DNA from: Pleurobrachia bachei
Lineage: Eukaryota > Ctenophora > Tentaculata > Cydippida > Pleurobrachiidae
DNA length: 26,448 nt
NCBI GenBank assembly: GCA_000695325.1
Contig: AVPN01000066.1
Coordinates: forward strand, 72,517-98,964
Direction of reading: 5' to 3'
This document shows positions 1-9,856 of the stretch, piece after piece. The notes under the pieces are model-generated. The model saw nothing but the letters and a program-made list of their open reading frames with translations. It had not been told where the DNA came from and did no database searches. The translations under genes and the position numbers were made by a program. How positions within the stretch are numbered: the stretch's first letter is position 1; each line of letters opens with the position of its first letter.

Positions 1-20
1 GAGAGAGAGAGAGGGAGAGA

Positions 21-70
<50 letters not shown>
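1..70. repeat. (GA)n microsatellite
   Basis: The window opens in an almost pure GA dinucleotide run with a few GG interruptions. On the minus strand, which carries the PDZ gene, it reads as a CT tract downstream of the last exon I can see, so it probably lies in an intron of that gene. Confidence 0.95.
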
Positions 71-74
<4 letters not shown>

Positions 75-114
75 GAAAAGAAACAATAAGCTAAAGGACT
101 CTGGAGCGAGTTAC

Positions 115-140
115 CATGGATACCGCTTGCTGAGTCTCCA
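115..140 (-). CDS. possible 26-nt microexon of the PDZ gene
   Basis: On the minus strand a pyrimidine-rich stretch ending in acctag is followed by 26 nt (TGG AGA CTC AGC AAG CGG TAT CCA TG) and a GTAACT donor. In phase 0, which continues the preceding exon, it would encode WRLSKRYP. That resembles the basic/aromatic core seen in some PX-type modules, but the peptide is far too short to assign. Both splice sites look good; the coding evidence is weak. Confidence 0.25.
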
Positions 141-271
141 CTAGGTGTAATAATAAGAGAGTCATCATGGTTTACAGATCATGTCAGTTTGTTCGTAGAA
201 TTCCAAATATAATGAGAATTGTGAAATATGATCAAACGGTGTAAAAATAACACACCACCCCTAGGCCCTAC

Positions 272-1389
272 CTCATAATCCCTGGAATCCTCTAGAATGG
301 CCAGGGCCCGACACTCGCTATCAGTTGTGTTACTGGGTGGGACCGGCTCGCTAGCCGGGGACACACTCACTGAGTGACTCAACTCCGTCAATTCAGATAC
401 TTCCGACTATGGTTGGGAGAGAGGAGGGGGTTAGAATATGGAATTTTACAGGGGTTAAAATATATATGGACTGTAGAGGGACCACTAGGCAGATAATTTG
501 AGATACCCGCCATGATCAGGTGGCATGTATAACAGTTTAGTAGTAGTGCAGTAAAACATGGTTATTAGTATCAGTAAACTGTTTATCTCAAGAGAGAAAC
601 GGGAACATGATTATTCTGGTACCTAAAAATGCACTCTTGGGTTTCCGAACCGGTATAGACATTAACAGACTTCTTGCCTCTAACTCATCGTATATTTTAC
701 TCTGAATCTCGATCGAGATCACTCTATCTACCGATTTTTTTCTTTTCCTCGGTCTTCGTAATCCAGGCATCTCTAACTTCTATCTCTCTTCCAACCTTGC
801 ATTTGTCTCTCTCAGCCGATCCCTAATTTCATGTTCTCTCTCTAACAGTGGACGCATGTGCGTCGATTAAAGACTTGCAATTCAATTCACTCTGATCACT
901 AAATTTACCTCTCTCTCGTTTCCCTCTCTATTTCTCTCTTTAATTCTCTCTCCCTCTCTCTCACTCCCTCCATCCCTATCTCCTAAATCTCTGTTGCCAT
1001 AGCTCAATTGGAGCAGCACTCCAAACTTACACACTGACTTGAGTCCAAAGTGCACTCCTCCTGTAGGCCGATGGCAGACAGACTATCAAAATCCTCATCG
1101 GAGATAAAAGTAGGAGTGAGAAGACTTTCTGGCAGTTTCCTGATGACCCCCTCGGGGGCTGCTTCAACACGAGGCGTACTGCTGGTGAAGTTAGGGCCAG
1201 ATCCTCGGACCAGCACTAGATTCATTTTATCAGGGGAGTTTCTGATGACTGATTCCGCGTCTGTACACGATAGCGCCGTTACATCGACTCCGTTTATCTG
1301 AAGACAAGGGAGGGGAGATATGATATAGTCACACTAATGGAGCCTGGACAACTGTTAATGGAAAACTCTACTTTAGATAATGGAGATCC

Positions 1390-1442
<53 letters not shown>

Positions 1443-3890
1443 AGGAGAGAAAGAAGGAGGGAGGAGGAGAGAGAGAGATGGGGAGAGAGAGAGAGAAACA
1501 CGAGTGAGGGAGCATGCGTGGTGGGAGGGAATCGATAAGCAAGGTTGTGAGTGCAGACAATAGGGGAGACTCTTGAGCTAGAGATGGCAAGATGGAGTGG
1601 GAGAGAAAGATGGAGAGATAGAGAGGGAGAGAGTGGAGATATGGAGATATAGTATAGAGGGAAATAATAATTCTTGGAAGTAGAATAGTAAAGATACCTC
1701 TAAGATGTAGTCGTTGACTAATATTTTCCCACATTTTTGTGCGGGGGAACCAGGGGTTAGAGACGCTATCGTTATACTACTTGCCCTCAAATCTTCCCCA
1801 TTTTCACTGTCAGTCTGCGACAAAGGGAATTAGGTTTTGTTCCTTTCTAGTGTAACACCAACAGAGATGGTATACTACCAAGAAAGGGGAATATGCCGCA
1901 CAGAGGAAGAAAAAAGGGGAATTAGATCATATGGTCTCAATGACAAGTTATGACAAATTATGATTCAACACCCTACCTCAGCTCGTCCGAGAAGTTTAAA
2001 CCCAAAGGTCCTGTGTTGCCTGGTGAGCGATACACGTATCCTCTCCCCCGGGGCAGGTTCTAACAATCCTGAAATCCCTAACTCCTGTTTTAACTTCTTG
2101 ATCTGATTCCTCAGTATCTCCTCTTTCTCCCGCTGTGCTTTTAGTTGTTCCTCCAGGTCATCTACTCGACCGTAGGTGTCATTCAATTCCTGTGTGGGGT
2201 AGGTGTCATTCAATTCCTGTGAATAAGAGGTATACGATGTGAGGTTTGAGGTATAAGATGAGGTACTGTGAGGGGTGAGGTACGGGTAAGGATGCTTTTC
2301 TTTGTATTAGTAAAAGGAGCCTGTCTTTAGCCTTATATTCAAGGATACGGTGTGTACAAAGTTTAAAGAACTTGGGAATGTCTTTGTTCTTTCTGATATA
2401 GGGACTTCAAAGGGACGACGCTCCTGACGCTACTTATCAACTTGGATACACTTAAAATATTCTTTCTCTCTCCGATTCTAAATCAAACATTACTCCAATT
2501 TCTCAAATCTCATACCTCCTTCTAACTTCCAACTTGAAGTAGAGAACTAATCGATCAAATGGGTCCCATTAATTTGTTGTAGAGACCGAGTTGAGATAAG
2601 TGGTTTAGCTACAGTTAACTATAGACGGTCTGAATCTAATGAGAGAAGAATGTTTGGAGGATCTTGATTCGAAATGTCCTCTCAATGTTGCTCCCTGACA
2701 TATTCATTTCACACACAAAGAAGGACTATGGTGAGAGAAAGGGGAGAGCAAAGAACTAGGGAGAGAGAAGCGAGAGAAAAGAACTACGGAGAGAAGAGAG
2801 AGGGTAAAGGACTACGGAGAGAGACGGATCGAGAGAGAGGAATGGGCGTCGTTGCATGACGATATATTTCTGCATTATACATGCAGTGCTCAAGAGAGTT
2901 CCCTATATTAAATGGTGTTACCCCCCATCGGTTAGATCTCATTACCTAGATTAATCTGGCCAGAGCAACACAATAATGTGTAGGTACATATATTCGCTTC
3001 ATGAAAACATCCTAAATACCGCTGTATTTATTTCGTTGTGCTTCATACAAACACAAATATGCATTATGCGTGTGTTTCAATGAGGTCTACATACAACATG
3101 TCAATGACAGGTGACTCCTCCGGGAATAGTGCTCGATATACTTTAGAGAGTAAGATAAGCAAAGCAAGATCTGTCTTGACTTGTTCAGACTTTTGGCATA
3201 AAATAGCAATACAATGGAACCCTGGTTAAACGGGAAGCTCTCGGGAGTCGGGGGAAGGGGTTTTGCACAGTATATCGGGGGCCGGTAAATCGGGCCCGAC
3301 AACTGGTCAAGTTGTTACCAGGAACTAGGGTTGTTTACTTGTTTCGGTCGGTTCCTGGACTTATTACCTGTCTCATTCTCTCGAAGCAGTCATGGGAGTG
3401 AAGCTGGGTATTTAGGACCCGTAGTCTACAGTTCCTGGTACACCGAACCATGCTACTGTTACTACACGTGCTACTCGTCTCAGAATCTGCCTTCTGGGAG
3501 TGAGATTAGTATTAGAAACTGGGGAAACTGGGGAAACTGGGGGAGAAAATTAAGAGGAAACTGAGCAATTAGGGAGTTACTTTCCTCCTTATCTGTCGTC
3601 CAAGAGTGAACTAAGCATTGAAAGGACAAGGGAGAGAAGGGGCGATTACAAACAGAAAAAAAGATACAAGTAAGAGATATCACCTGCAGTATTCCCCCAC
3701 TAGCTACCTTCAGTATGGAGATGGGTGCACGTTTTGATGACGTGCCATTTGATGACCAAGTTGTAGCGGGGGCCATTTGGTGGTGGCCTCGTTGTCCCCC
3801 TGGTCCCTCTTGGTGACTATCACATAATGGTGGTGGTGCTACTGAGAGCATTGTTGCGATCCCGGTGCATTCCCCTGGAGCTAGATACAT
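272..3890 (-). CDS. coiled-coil + PDZ domain protein, 5' part (five exons; 3' end outside window)
   Basis: Five exons join entirely in phase 0: 3890-3684, 2216-1977, 1814-1698, 1297-1031 and 406-272. The first starts at an ATG (MYLAPGECTGIATML) and encodes about 69 low-complexity residues. The second encodes a coiled coil rich in E, K and Q (around DDLEEQLKAQREKEE) and then the start of a PDZ domain (RIRVSLTRQHRTFGFKLLG; TFGF is the carboxylate-binding loop). The third continues the PDZ (SITIASLTPGSPAQKCGK, then VNDYILE) and the fourth completes it (INGVDVTALSC to MNLVLVR), followed by a Ser/Thr/acidic linker. Donors include GAG|gtaggg and TGT|gtaagt. PDZ domains bind C-terminal peptides of membrane or signalling partners, so a scaffold or adaptor role is inferred. 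I could not place it in a named family; GOPC also pairs a coiled coil with a PDZ, but the sequence is not close. The exon at 272-406 is joined by phase and position only. Confidence 0.75.
1387..1495. repeat. (GA)n-rich intronic tract
   Basis: GA dinucleotide run with GAAA and GGAGG interruptions, inside the PDZ-gene intron between the exons ending at 1698 and starting at 1297. On the transcribed strand it is a long CU tract about 100-200 nt upstream of the acceptor. Open frames through it (poly-SLSL) are artefacts of the repeat. Confidence 0.9.
2184..2216 (-). repeat. 27-nt tandem duplication carrying a second 3' splice site
   Basis: On the minus strand cacag|GAATTGAATGACACCTAC occurs twice, 27 nt apart, with exon starts at 2216 and 2189. 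Each copy ends in an ACACAG or TTCACAG acceptor, and the inserted 27 nt keep the frame, adding ELNDTYPTQ before the original ELNDTYGRV. Two tandem acceptors could give protein isoforms differing by nine residues just before the coiled coil. Confidence 0.8.
2217..3683. other. first intron of the PDZ gene; no gene recognised
   Basis: This stretch lies between the first coding exon (3684-3890) and the coiled-coil exon. It holds a GAGA-rich segment at about 2730-2840, a GC-rich segment with a pogo-like terminus at about 3210-3300, and a short tandem repeat of GGGGAAACT units at about 3515-3545. I saw no splice-flanked coding exon in it. Confidence 0.6.
3212..3300. mobile_element. possible pogo/Tigger-like transposon terminus
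   Basis: The stretch begins CAATGGAACCCTGGTTAAAC and repeats CGGTAAATCGGG further in. This resembles the CAGTGGAACC...GGTTAA-type termini of pogo/Tigger/Jerky DNA transposons. I did not find a convincing inverted partner nearby and no transposase is present, so at most this is a decayed or solo end. Confidence 0.25.
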
Positions 3891-3916
3891 GATGTGAGGT
3901 TAGAGGGGAGATAGCT

Positions 3917-3964
3917 ATCTCTCTGGGGCACATACCTATCGATAGGTATGTGGCCCAGAGAGAT
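3917..3964. repeat. 48-bp near-perfect palindrome
   Basis: Two 24-nt arms meet at 3940/3941 with no spacer and pair at every position except 3928/3953. The centre is CCTATCGATAGG. It lies 26 nt upstream of the PDZ-gene ATG (3890, minus strand), so it falls in that gene's promoter or 5' UTR and also downstream of ASCC2. It could fold as a very stable mRNA hairpin or bind a dimeric factor; no function can be read from sequence. Confidence 0.9.
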
Positions 3965-4187
3965 TTATGTTAGGGGCGGGGGACAGCGCATGTATGTTTA
4001 TTGGAAGATCGGAGAGGGGCCCGGCGGAGGTTAGGCATATGAGTGCATCAAATTTTAGCGGGGGAGGGGGGGTGGTGAATGGGAGTTGGATATAAGAGCA
4101 GGAATAATTCGAATAGAAATTAATTATGTCAAACGCATTAAGAAACAAATCTAAACAAAATACACCCCATTCATTAATTTAATGACA

Positions 4188-7100
4188 TTACATATGAAGC
4201 ATACCCGCTCTCCTTTTCTTATCTGCCCCTGCTCTCCTATTATGATTCCCCCTCGAACTTTTATTTTGTTCATTTCGCCTCCTCTGCATCAAAATGTCCT
4301 TATCCGCCTTCTGTCCCTTTTGATCGACCTTGGCCGGTTTAAAGACCCCACCACGTCCCCTTCCCCCTCCTCTATTCCTACCACCACTAGGACCCGGGCT
4401 ATCTTCACCCTCCTCCTCCTCTTCCTCCACTGGCAGGGGAGTGTTCAGAGGTTTGATAACGAACCCTGCGTCCTCCACGCCCGTCCCATCCGCTGCCGTC
4501 ATGACCCCATCATAGGTATCATCGTATTCATCATCATATCCATCATACTCGTAGTTTAACACAGGATTCCGTAACACATAGTCCTTAGCAGCGGAGTCTT
4601 CAGTATCACCGTTGTCGTCCTGGCGCTTCCCGATGTGGATTTTACTGAAATCGAGAGCGGAGGGGTTGTTAAAGACATCGAATTGATCCCCGTCAAACAC
4701 GTTACGACGTGAGTTCAACAGAGCAGCAGGTTGAGAAGGACCGGGTAGTGATGAACTGGACAAGCCTGGAGGTGCATTAGATAGACCAGGAGATGCATTA
4801 GATAGACCTAGAGGTGGTGGGCCTGTATTAGATAAACCAGGGGGTCCAGCTGCTGTACCTGGTAATGATGGCCACTGTTCTGGAGTTTGTTCTGGTTGTG
4901 GATTTGATTTCCGTAGGGCCTCCAAGTGAGGTGGCAGGTTTTCCTCGATAAGTGCTGCAATAACCTCCTCTGTTGAATTGTGATAGACAGCCAGACATTT
5001 CTCCAGGAAGTAGGGACCATACTGCGGGAATATGCCCTGGATCTCTCTGATCGATTTATCCACAAGCCTATCCCCTCCTCCTCCTCCTGTATCAGCTGTG
5101 TTAGATGTCGTGATTTCCACCGGATGTTGAGACGATGATGTCGTGGTGGTGGTGTTATAGTGAACCTTATCAATATCTCTCACCTCCTTATCTCCCTCTG
5201 ACTCCACGTCAATAGCGTTGAGTATGTACTCAAAATGATCAGCCCCTACGTTAGCCCCGCTATTTTTTATCAGCGCTATCGTCTTAGCCAGGTTACATAC
5301 GTGATAATACCGTGACATGAGGTGGGTGTCACCCAACAGTTGTGAGAGGTGAGCGATGTAGAGTTCGGCTGCTTGTGTTTGCTCTTCCGGCTTACATGTT
5401 GGATCTGAAAGACAGCTCAGATAGCTGCTCTCCCATAGCAGGTTATGGATCAACTTTACACTGGCCACCTGACCCCTACTGATTACACTCTTGAATGATC
5501 GGAGGTCTTGGAATGGGGTGGAGAGACGTTTTAATTTCGTTTTGATATCTTGAAAGAGGTGGGCGTAAAGAGAGGCAATGGCAGGGATGAGTTCGTGTGC
5601 CTGAAGGTATTGGGCTGTCGGAGGGTAAGTCTCAATCAGACACACCAGCGACATACATGTATCAAAATAGTAACATAACAGATCATATAACCCGATAGTT
5701 GTTTGGCAGGAGTCATATTTACTGGTGATATTAGGGACAACTTCCTCTAAAATCTGGCAAGCTACCATTCTGAGGTCCTGAACGTAGTTGGGTTGTTTGG
5801 TAAAGATATTCCGAACCATTCGAATCACCAGGGCCCCATTTCCTCCATACGGTTCGCCGTACAAACTACAAATATCCATCAGTTTGGGCACGTCAAACAT
5901 GAAATTCTCGTAAATTGTAAAACCAAATGAGCTCTCCTCTAGGAAGTCCTCTTTGCTCTCTTTATCCGTTGCCATCCGGAGGAGAGTCAGGAAAACCAGC
6001 CGGGTGAGTCTGTTGTGGAGTCCTTTGAAACTCTCCGGAATTTGCCAGATGTCCCAGCACCGCGGAGCCTTCTGAAGGAATGTCGAGAGAAAAGTATGGA
6101 CTGTCTCATCGTGTATCATTTGTACCCAGAACTTTTCATGAGACATTCGGAGCACTTGTTCCAGATCAAAACACATGATTTGCACTTCCTTCCGCCACTC
6201 TGTTAGTATGACACTCCCCGTGGGCTCGTGGATCGGGAATGGGTTGTATGATAAGAAGTTGATTTCCGATTTGAACCGTACATCAAGAACTGAGATATAC
6301 TCTGTTTGAAGACCATCCTCTGTTTTTATGTTCACCTTCCGTTAAGGTTGAGATGTAGTGATGTCCAGTTGAGATGATGTCGTGGTAGTGGTGTTATAGT
6401 GTACCTTATCAATATCCCTCACCTCCCTATCTCCCCCTGACTCCACGTCAATAGCGTTGAGTATGTACTCAAAGTGATCTGCCCCCACGTTAGCGCCGCT
6501 GTTTTTTATCAGCGCTATTGTCTTAGCCAGGTTACATACGTGATAATACCGCGACATGAGATGGGTGTCACCCAACAGTTGTGATAGGTGAGCGATGTAG
6601 AGTTCGGCTGCTTGAGTCTGCTCCTCCGGCTCACAAGTCGGATCGGATAGACAGCTCAGATAGCTGCTCTCCCATAACAGGTTATGGATCAACTTTACAC
6701 TGGCCACCTGACCCCTACTGATTACACTCTTGAACGATCGGAGGTCTTGGAATGGGGTGGAGAGACGTTTTAATTTCGTTTTGATGTCTTGGAAGAGGTG
6801 GGCGTAAAGAGAGGCAATGGCAGGGATGAGTTCGTGTGCCTGGAGGTATTGGGCTGTGGGAGGGTAAGTCTCGATCAGACACACTAGCGACATACATGTA
6901 TCAAAATAGTAACATAACAAATCATATAGCCCGATCGTTGTTTGGCAGGAGTCATATTTACTGGTGATATTAGGGACAACTTCCTCTAAAATCTGGCAAG
7001 CTACCATTCTGAGGTCCTGAACGTAGTTGGGTTGTTTGGTAAAGATATTCCGAACCATTCGAATCACCAGGGCCCCATTTCCTCCATACGGTTCGCCGTA

Positions 7101-7673
7101 CAAACTACAAATATCCATCAGTTTGGGCACGTCAAACATGAAATTCTCATAAATTGTAAAACCGAATGAGCTCTCCTCGAGGAAGTCCTCTTTGCTTTCT
7201 TTATCCGTTGCCATCCGGAGGAGAGTCAGGAAAACCAGCCGGGTGAGTCTGTTGTGGAGTCCTTTGAAACTCTCCGGAATTTGCCAGATGTCCCAGCACC
7301 GCGGAGCCTTCTGAAGGAATGTCGAGAGAAAAGTATGGACTGTCTCATCGTGTATCATTTGTACCCAGAACTTTTCATGAGACATTCGGAGCACTTGTTC
7401 CAGATCAAAACACATGATTTGCACTTCCTTCCGCCACTCTGTAAGTATGACACTCCCCGTGGGCTCGTGGATTGGGAATGGGTTGTATGATAAGAAGTTG
7501 ATTTCCGATTTGAACCGTACATCAAGAACTGAGATATACTCTGTTTGAAGACCATCCTCTGTTTTTATGTTCACCTTCCGTTGGTCCAGCGGTATTATGA
7601 ACTCCATTGCCCCACTTTTAGAAGCGATCCCCACCTTGTTGTGTCCCATAATGTCAGGTATAACGGTTGCCAT
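4188..7673 (-). CDS. ASCC2: activating signal cointegrator 1 complex subunit 2 (ASCC2), with internal tandem duplication
   Basis: ASCC2 binds K63-linked ubiquitin through its CUE domain. It works with the ASCC3 helicase in alkylation-damage repair and in splitting collided ribosomes. The start is ATG at 7673 (MATVIPDIMGHNKVG). The N-terminal ASCC3-binding helical region (FLTLLRMATDKESKEDF, NIFTKQPNYVQDL) is present twice. The CUE domain (SIREIQGIFPQYGPYF to EEVIAALIEENLP) lies at about 5075-4940. The C-terminus carries the family hallmarks SRRNVFDGDQFDVF, YDDEYDDTYDG and a basic NHNRRAGADKKRRAG tail. Read straight through, the frame stops at a TAA near 6342, giving 443 residues without the CUE domain. 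It then continues in the same frame through a second copy that lacks its own ATG at the matching place. Joining 7673-7575 to 6335-4188 gives 748 residues, close to human ASCC2 (757). See the intron entry. Confidence 0.9.
5103..6341 (-). repeat. ASCC2 internal duplication, downstream copy
   Basis: This matches 6351-7580. The two copies share the same reading frame. The first part (about 5700-6335) is almost identical to its partner. The second part (about 5110-5700) carries many substitutions, nearly all at third codon positions. A short unmatched stretch at about 6344-6350, AAGGTTG on the plus strand, sits at the junction and supplies part of the TAA. Confidence 0.9.
6336..7574 (-). other. 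ASCC2: candidate duplication-derived intron within ASCC2
   Basis: CGGAAGGTGAACATAAAAAC occurs at both ends of the tandem unit. The upstream occurrence offers a donor (AAG|GTGAAC, intron starting at 7574); the downstream one offers an acceptor (AACGGAAG|GTGAAC, intron ending at 6336). Removing these 1239 nt (413 codons) deletes exactly one copy and the TAA at the junction. The stretch before the acceptor (CATCTCAACCTTAAC) is moderately pyrimidine-rich with a CTCAAC/CTTAAC branch-like sequence, weaker than the other acceptors in the window. Splicing is inferred, not seen. If it is not spliced, the gene is split into a truncated ORF and a start-less ORF. Confidence 0.5.
6351..7580 (-). repeat. 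ASCC2 internal duplication, upstream copy
   Basis: Partner of 5103-6341. It encodes the helical N-terminal half of ASCC2 up to the Thr-rich linker and lacks the CUE domain. The proteins of the two copies differ at only a few residues (for example TCEPEEQ against TCKPEEQ, and VESGGDREV against VESEGDKEV), plus a short difference in the Thr/Ser linker. Confidence 0.9.
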
Positions 7674-8010
7674 GACTACAAGGGAGAGGAATGGGAGACT
7701 ATTAATTAGGGGGATATCACTGTAAGGAAATAACTTTCACACACTCACACGAAAATGAGAGTAGAGAATACAAGGGGAGTGAAATCAATCAATTTCAAAT
7801 GTTTGGATATAAACGTGTAATTTTACTGTACAAACATGATGATAAGATTGTAAATCTTTACAAAACCCAAAATAATGGCCGTGCAGCAAACAATTCCCAA
7901 AAAAAACAGAACAACATTTGATAAAATAATAATACGAGTGTAATACTGGACTGGAGACGAAACAATTTTCTTGATACTCATTCGATGAAGACTCGCTTCA
8001 GTATTGTGGT
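7674..8010. other. intergenic, ASCC2 upstream / esterase downstream
   Basis: A stretch of 337 nt between two minus-strand genes. It must hold the ASCC2 promoter and the esterase 3' UTR. It is AT-rich around 7800-7960. I see no TATA box, no canonical AATAAA on the minus strand and no ORF of note. Confidence 0.6.
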
Positions 8011-9264
8011 TTAGTATTTTTCAATAAACTCCTTTATTTTCATCAGCTCCGCACGAGCCACCTGATTGACATCATAATTCCCCATGAACCCGTGACACTG
8101 GGTCACCACACTCAGTTTGGCATCCAGCCCAAAGTGCTCCATGTACTGTACCCACCAGACCCCGTGATCCATAAGCGGGTCAGCTGTGGCTACGGTGACA
8201 TACGCAGGTGGTACTCCCTTCAAATCCCGGGAGTGAAGTGGCATGAAGTAGTAGTTAGCCAGGTCTTTGACCAGTTCAATTTTCTTCAAACTTCCCTCAT
8301 CCTGCATCATTTCCTCCTCCTCCACCAGAATATTCTGAGTGACTGCCCAGAACTTGGGTACCTTGTCCATTATATCTCTATTACCCATGATGTTCGATAG
8401 CTTGTCCTGGCCGGTGGCGTAGTAAGAGCCAAACTTCCGGAAAACAGCCGAGTTACCGGGGAAATAACAACCATTTGAGACCATGGTGCCTACATTAGTT
8501 TTGTAGCATTGTAGAGCAGGGTAAAGCAGAATCTGTCCAGCAGGGAGAGGATGTGTGACAGCAGTCTCATTATCTAGCGCCTTTCCCTGTCTGTCTCTGT
8601 GCAGCAGGCAAACAGCGGCAGTTAGATTACCCCCTGCACTATCACCCGCTATAAAGACCTGCTCGTCAGCAACTCCGAGGGAGTTAGCATTGGAATATAT
8701 CCACTGGAGGGCATTGTAACAATCGGTGAGAGCTGCAGGGAAGGGGTGCTCCGGGGCTAGACGATATTCCACACTCACAACAACTACTTCAAGGTAGTGG
8801 GCCATCCACGAGATACTGGCATTGAAACCTTTGGCTGAAAGGAAACAGAAGCCCCCTCCATGGATGTACATTACACATTTCCGGCTCGTTGTTTTCTCAG
8901 GCGTGTACACTAGAACAGACGCATGTTCGTTTATCATCTCTTCTTTCATGGTTGTGCTAGGACATGCCCTGCCTAGTCGCATGAGTCCATTTAGTGCAGC
9001 TCGAGGATAGTCCAGGTCGATACAGAAGAAGTCACTGAATGTGAAGAGAGCTGACCATAAGTCGAAGAACATTAGGAGAATGATGGAGCGTTTTATTAGC
9101 TTGTTATCCGTCATCACCGCAGCGAGGTTTTTCATCAAGCTGTAGAGGAAGAGAACACCCACGGCAGTTCCTAAGATATTCCTCCATCGCATCATGGTGT
9201 AACACATGAACAAAAGGATGGGAACCCTCTGGAAGAGGAATGATGCAATGCTCTTCAAATTCAT
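8011..9264 (-). CDS. AADAC/NCEH1-like membrane esterase (hormone-sensitive lipase family)
   Basis: A single-exon, 417-residue alpha/beta hydrolase of the HSL (class IV) family. It carries the oxyanion-hole HGGG (residues 135-138, YIHGGGFCF), a GDSAGGN nucleophile elbow (Ser209), a distal EYRLAPEHPFPAAL motif, the acid Asp362 (ATADPLMDHG) and His391 (CHGFM), so the triad is complete. Residues about 10-70 hold one or two hydrophobic segments (FLFQRVPILLFMCYTMM; LGTAVGVLFLYSLM). This fits the type II signal-anchor seen in arylacetamide deacetylase and neutral cholesterol ester hydrolase, which act on the lumenal side of the ER. The length matches AADAC/NCEH1 (about 400). The substrate cannot be settled; ester hydrolysis of lipids or xenobiotics is inferred. 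A tttag acceptor-like site about 40 nt upstream of the ATG suggests a 5' UTR intron leading to the promoter region near 9650. Confidence 0.92.
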   Translation of the reverse strand: MNLKSIASFLFQRVPILLFMCYTMMRWRNILGTAVGVLFLYSLMKNLAAVMTDNKLIKRSIILLMFFDLWSALFTFSDFFCIDLDYPRAALNGLMRLGRACPSTTMKEEMINEHASVLVYTPEKTTSRKCVMYIHGGGFCFLSAKGFNASISWMAHYLEVVVVSVEYRLAPEHPFPAALTDCYNALQWIYSNANSLGVADEQVFIAGDSAGGNLTAAVCLLHRDRQGKALDNETAVTHPLPAGQILLYPALQCYKTNVGTMVSNGCYFPGNSAVFRKFGSYYATGQDKLSNIMGNRDIMDKVPKFWAVTQNILVEEEEMMQDEGSLKKIELVKDLANYYFMPLHSRDLKGVPPAYVTVATADPLMDHGVWWVQYMEHFGLDAKLSVVTQCHGFMGNYDVNQVARAELMKIKEFIEKY

Positions 9265-9605
9265 TTTCTTGTTTCACCGGTGTTTTATTACATAAATCCT
9301 AAAATGAAGATTAGTGTTAGTTTATCGAACTTGATTTTACTTGTCCGGGTAAATACCTAAGCATTCAAAGGTAATGCATGTTTATTTTTCAAGAACTTCT
9401 GATCGCTAGCAGCGGTCGACGATTGGCATGAGGTCAAAATCATACCTTTTTCATATGCGATTTGCGCCCCTTTGCTTTTAAAAAAAAGTGAGGACCTGGA
9501 GGATGCTATCCGAAACTTGACAGTTGACACAGAATTTGGAGCGGAAAAAATGAAAAATGTGGGATTTTAATTTTTTGAATCACAAAATTTTTAGGATCCG
9601 ACAAA

Positions 9606-9627
9606 TTTAAACTTTATAAAGTTTAAA
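9606..9627. repeat. 22-bp perfect palindrome with TTTATAAA centre
   Basis: A perfect inverted repeat without spacer, symmetric about 9616/9617, with TTTAAAC at one end and GTTTAAA at the other. The central TTTATAAA is TATA-box-like on both strands and lies 40 nt from the YY1-like motif, so it may mark a bidirectional start region. Confidence 0.85.
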
Positions 9628-9856
9628 ATACGATGCGCGCGTGGTTTAACTTCTTCAATTCTGCGCGGCGCCATCTTACAATGAAGTTAAGTTTAAGCCG
9701 CATTTTCCGGCTACTCATTTACATTTCATTTACACTGCATTTTGAGCATTGTTCGATTTAACAACGTATTGTAGGGCGAGCTTGTGAGTTATGGTACTGC
9801 TAGAAAAGTCTTCGCAGTGTCTGAAAAAGGACCTTTCTGAAAGGTTAAGCTTGCTC

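Noticed and set aside
588-770. 60-codon open frame on the minus strand between PDZ-gene exons
   Set aside because: It ends in a possible donor of phase 1, while its neighbours are phase 0. It has no pyrimidine-rich acceptor, and the upstream part is GA-rich sequence that reads as E/R by composition.
1294-1734. Long minus-strand frame with poly-SL and poly-LSLS runs
   Set aside because: It is the translation of a (CT)n tract. The real coding part is only the short PDZ exon downstream and the 39-codon exon at 1698-1814, read in other frames.
4182-4559. Plus-strand 125-codon open frame
   Set aside because: Antisense shadow of the low-complexity C-terminus of ASCC2.
9632-9760. 42-codon plus-strand ORF after the TATA-like palindrome
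   Set aside because: No homology features, short, and in a CpG-rich promoter-like patch; chance is likely.
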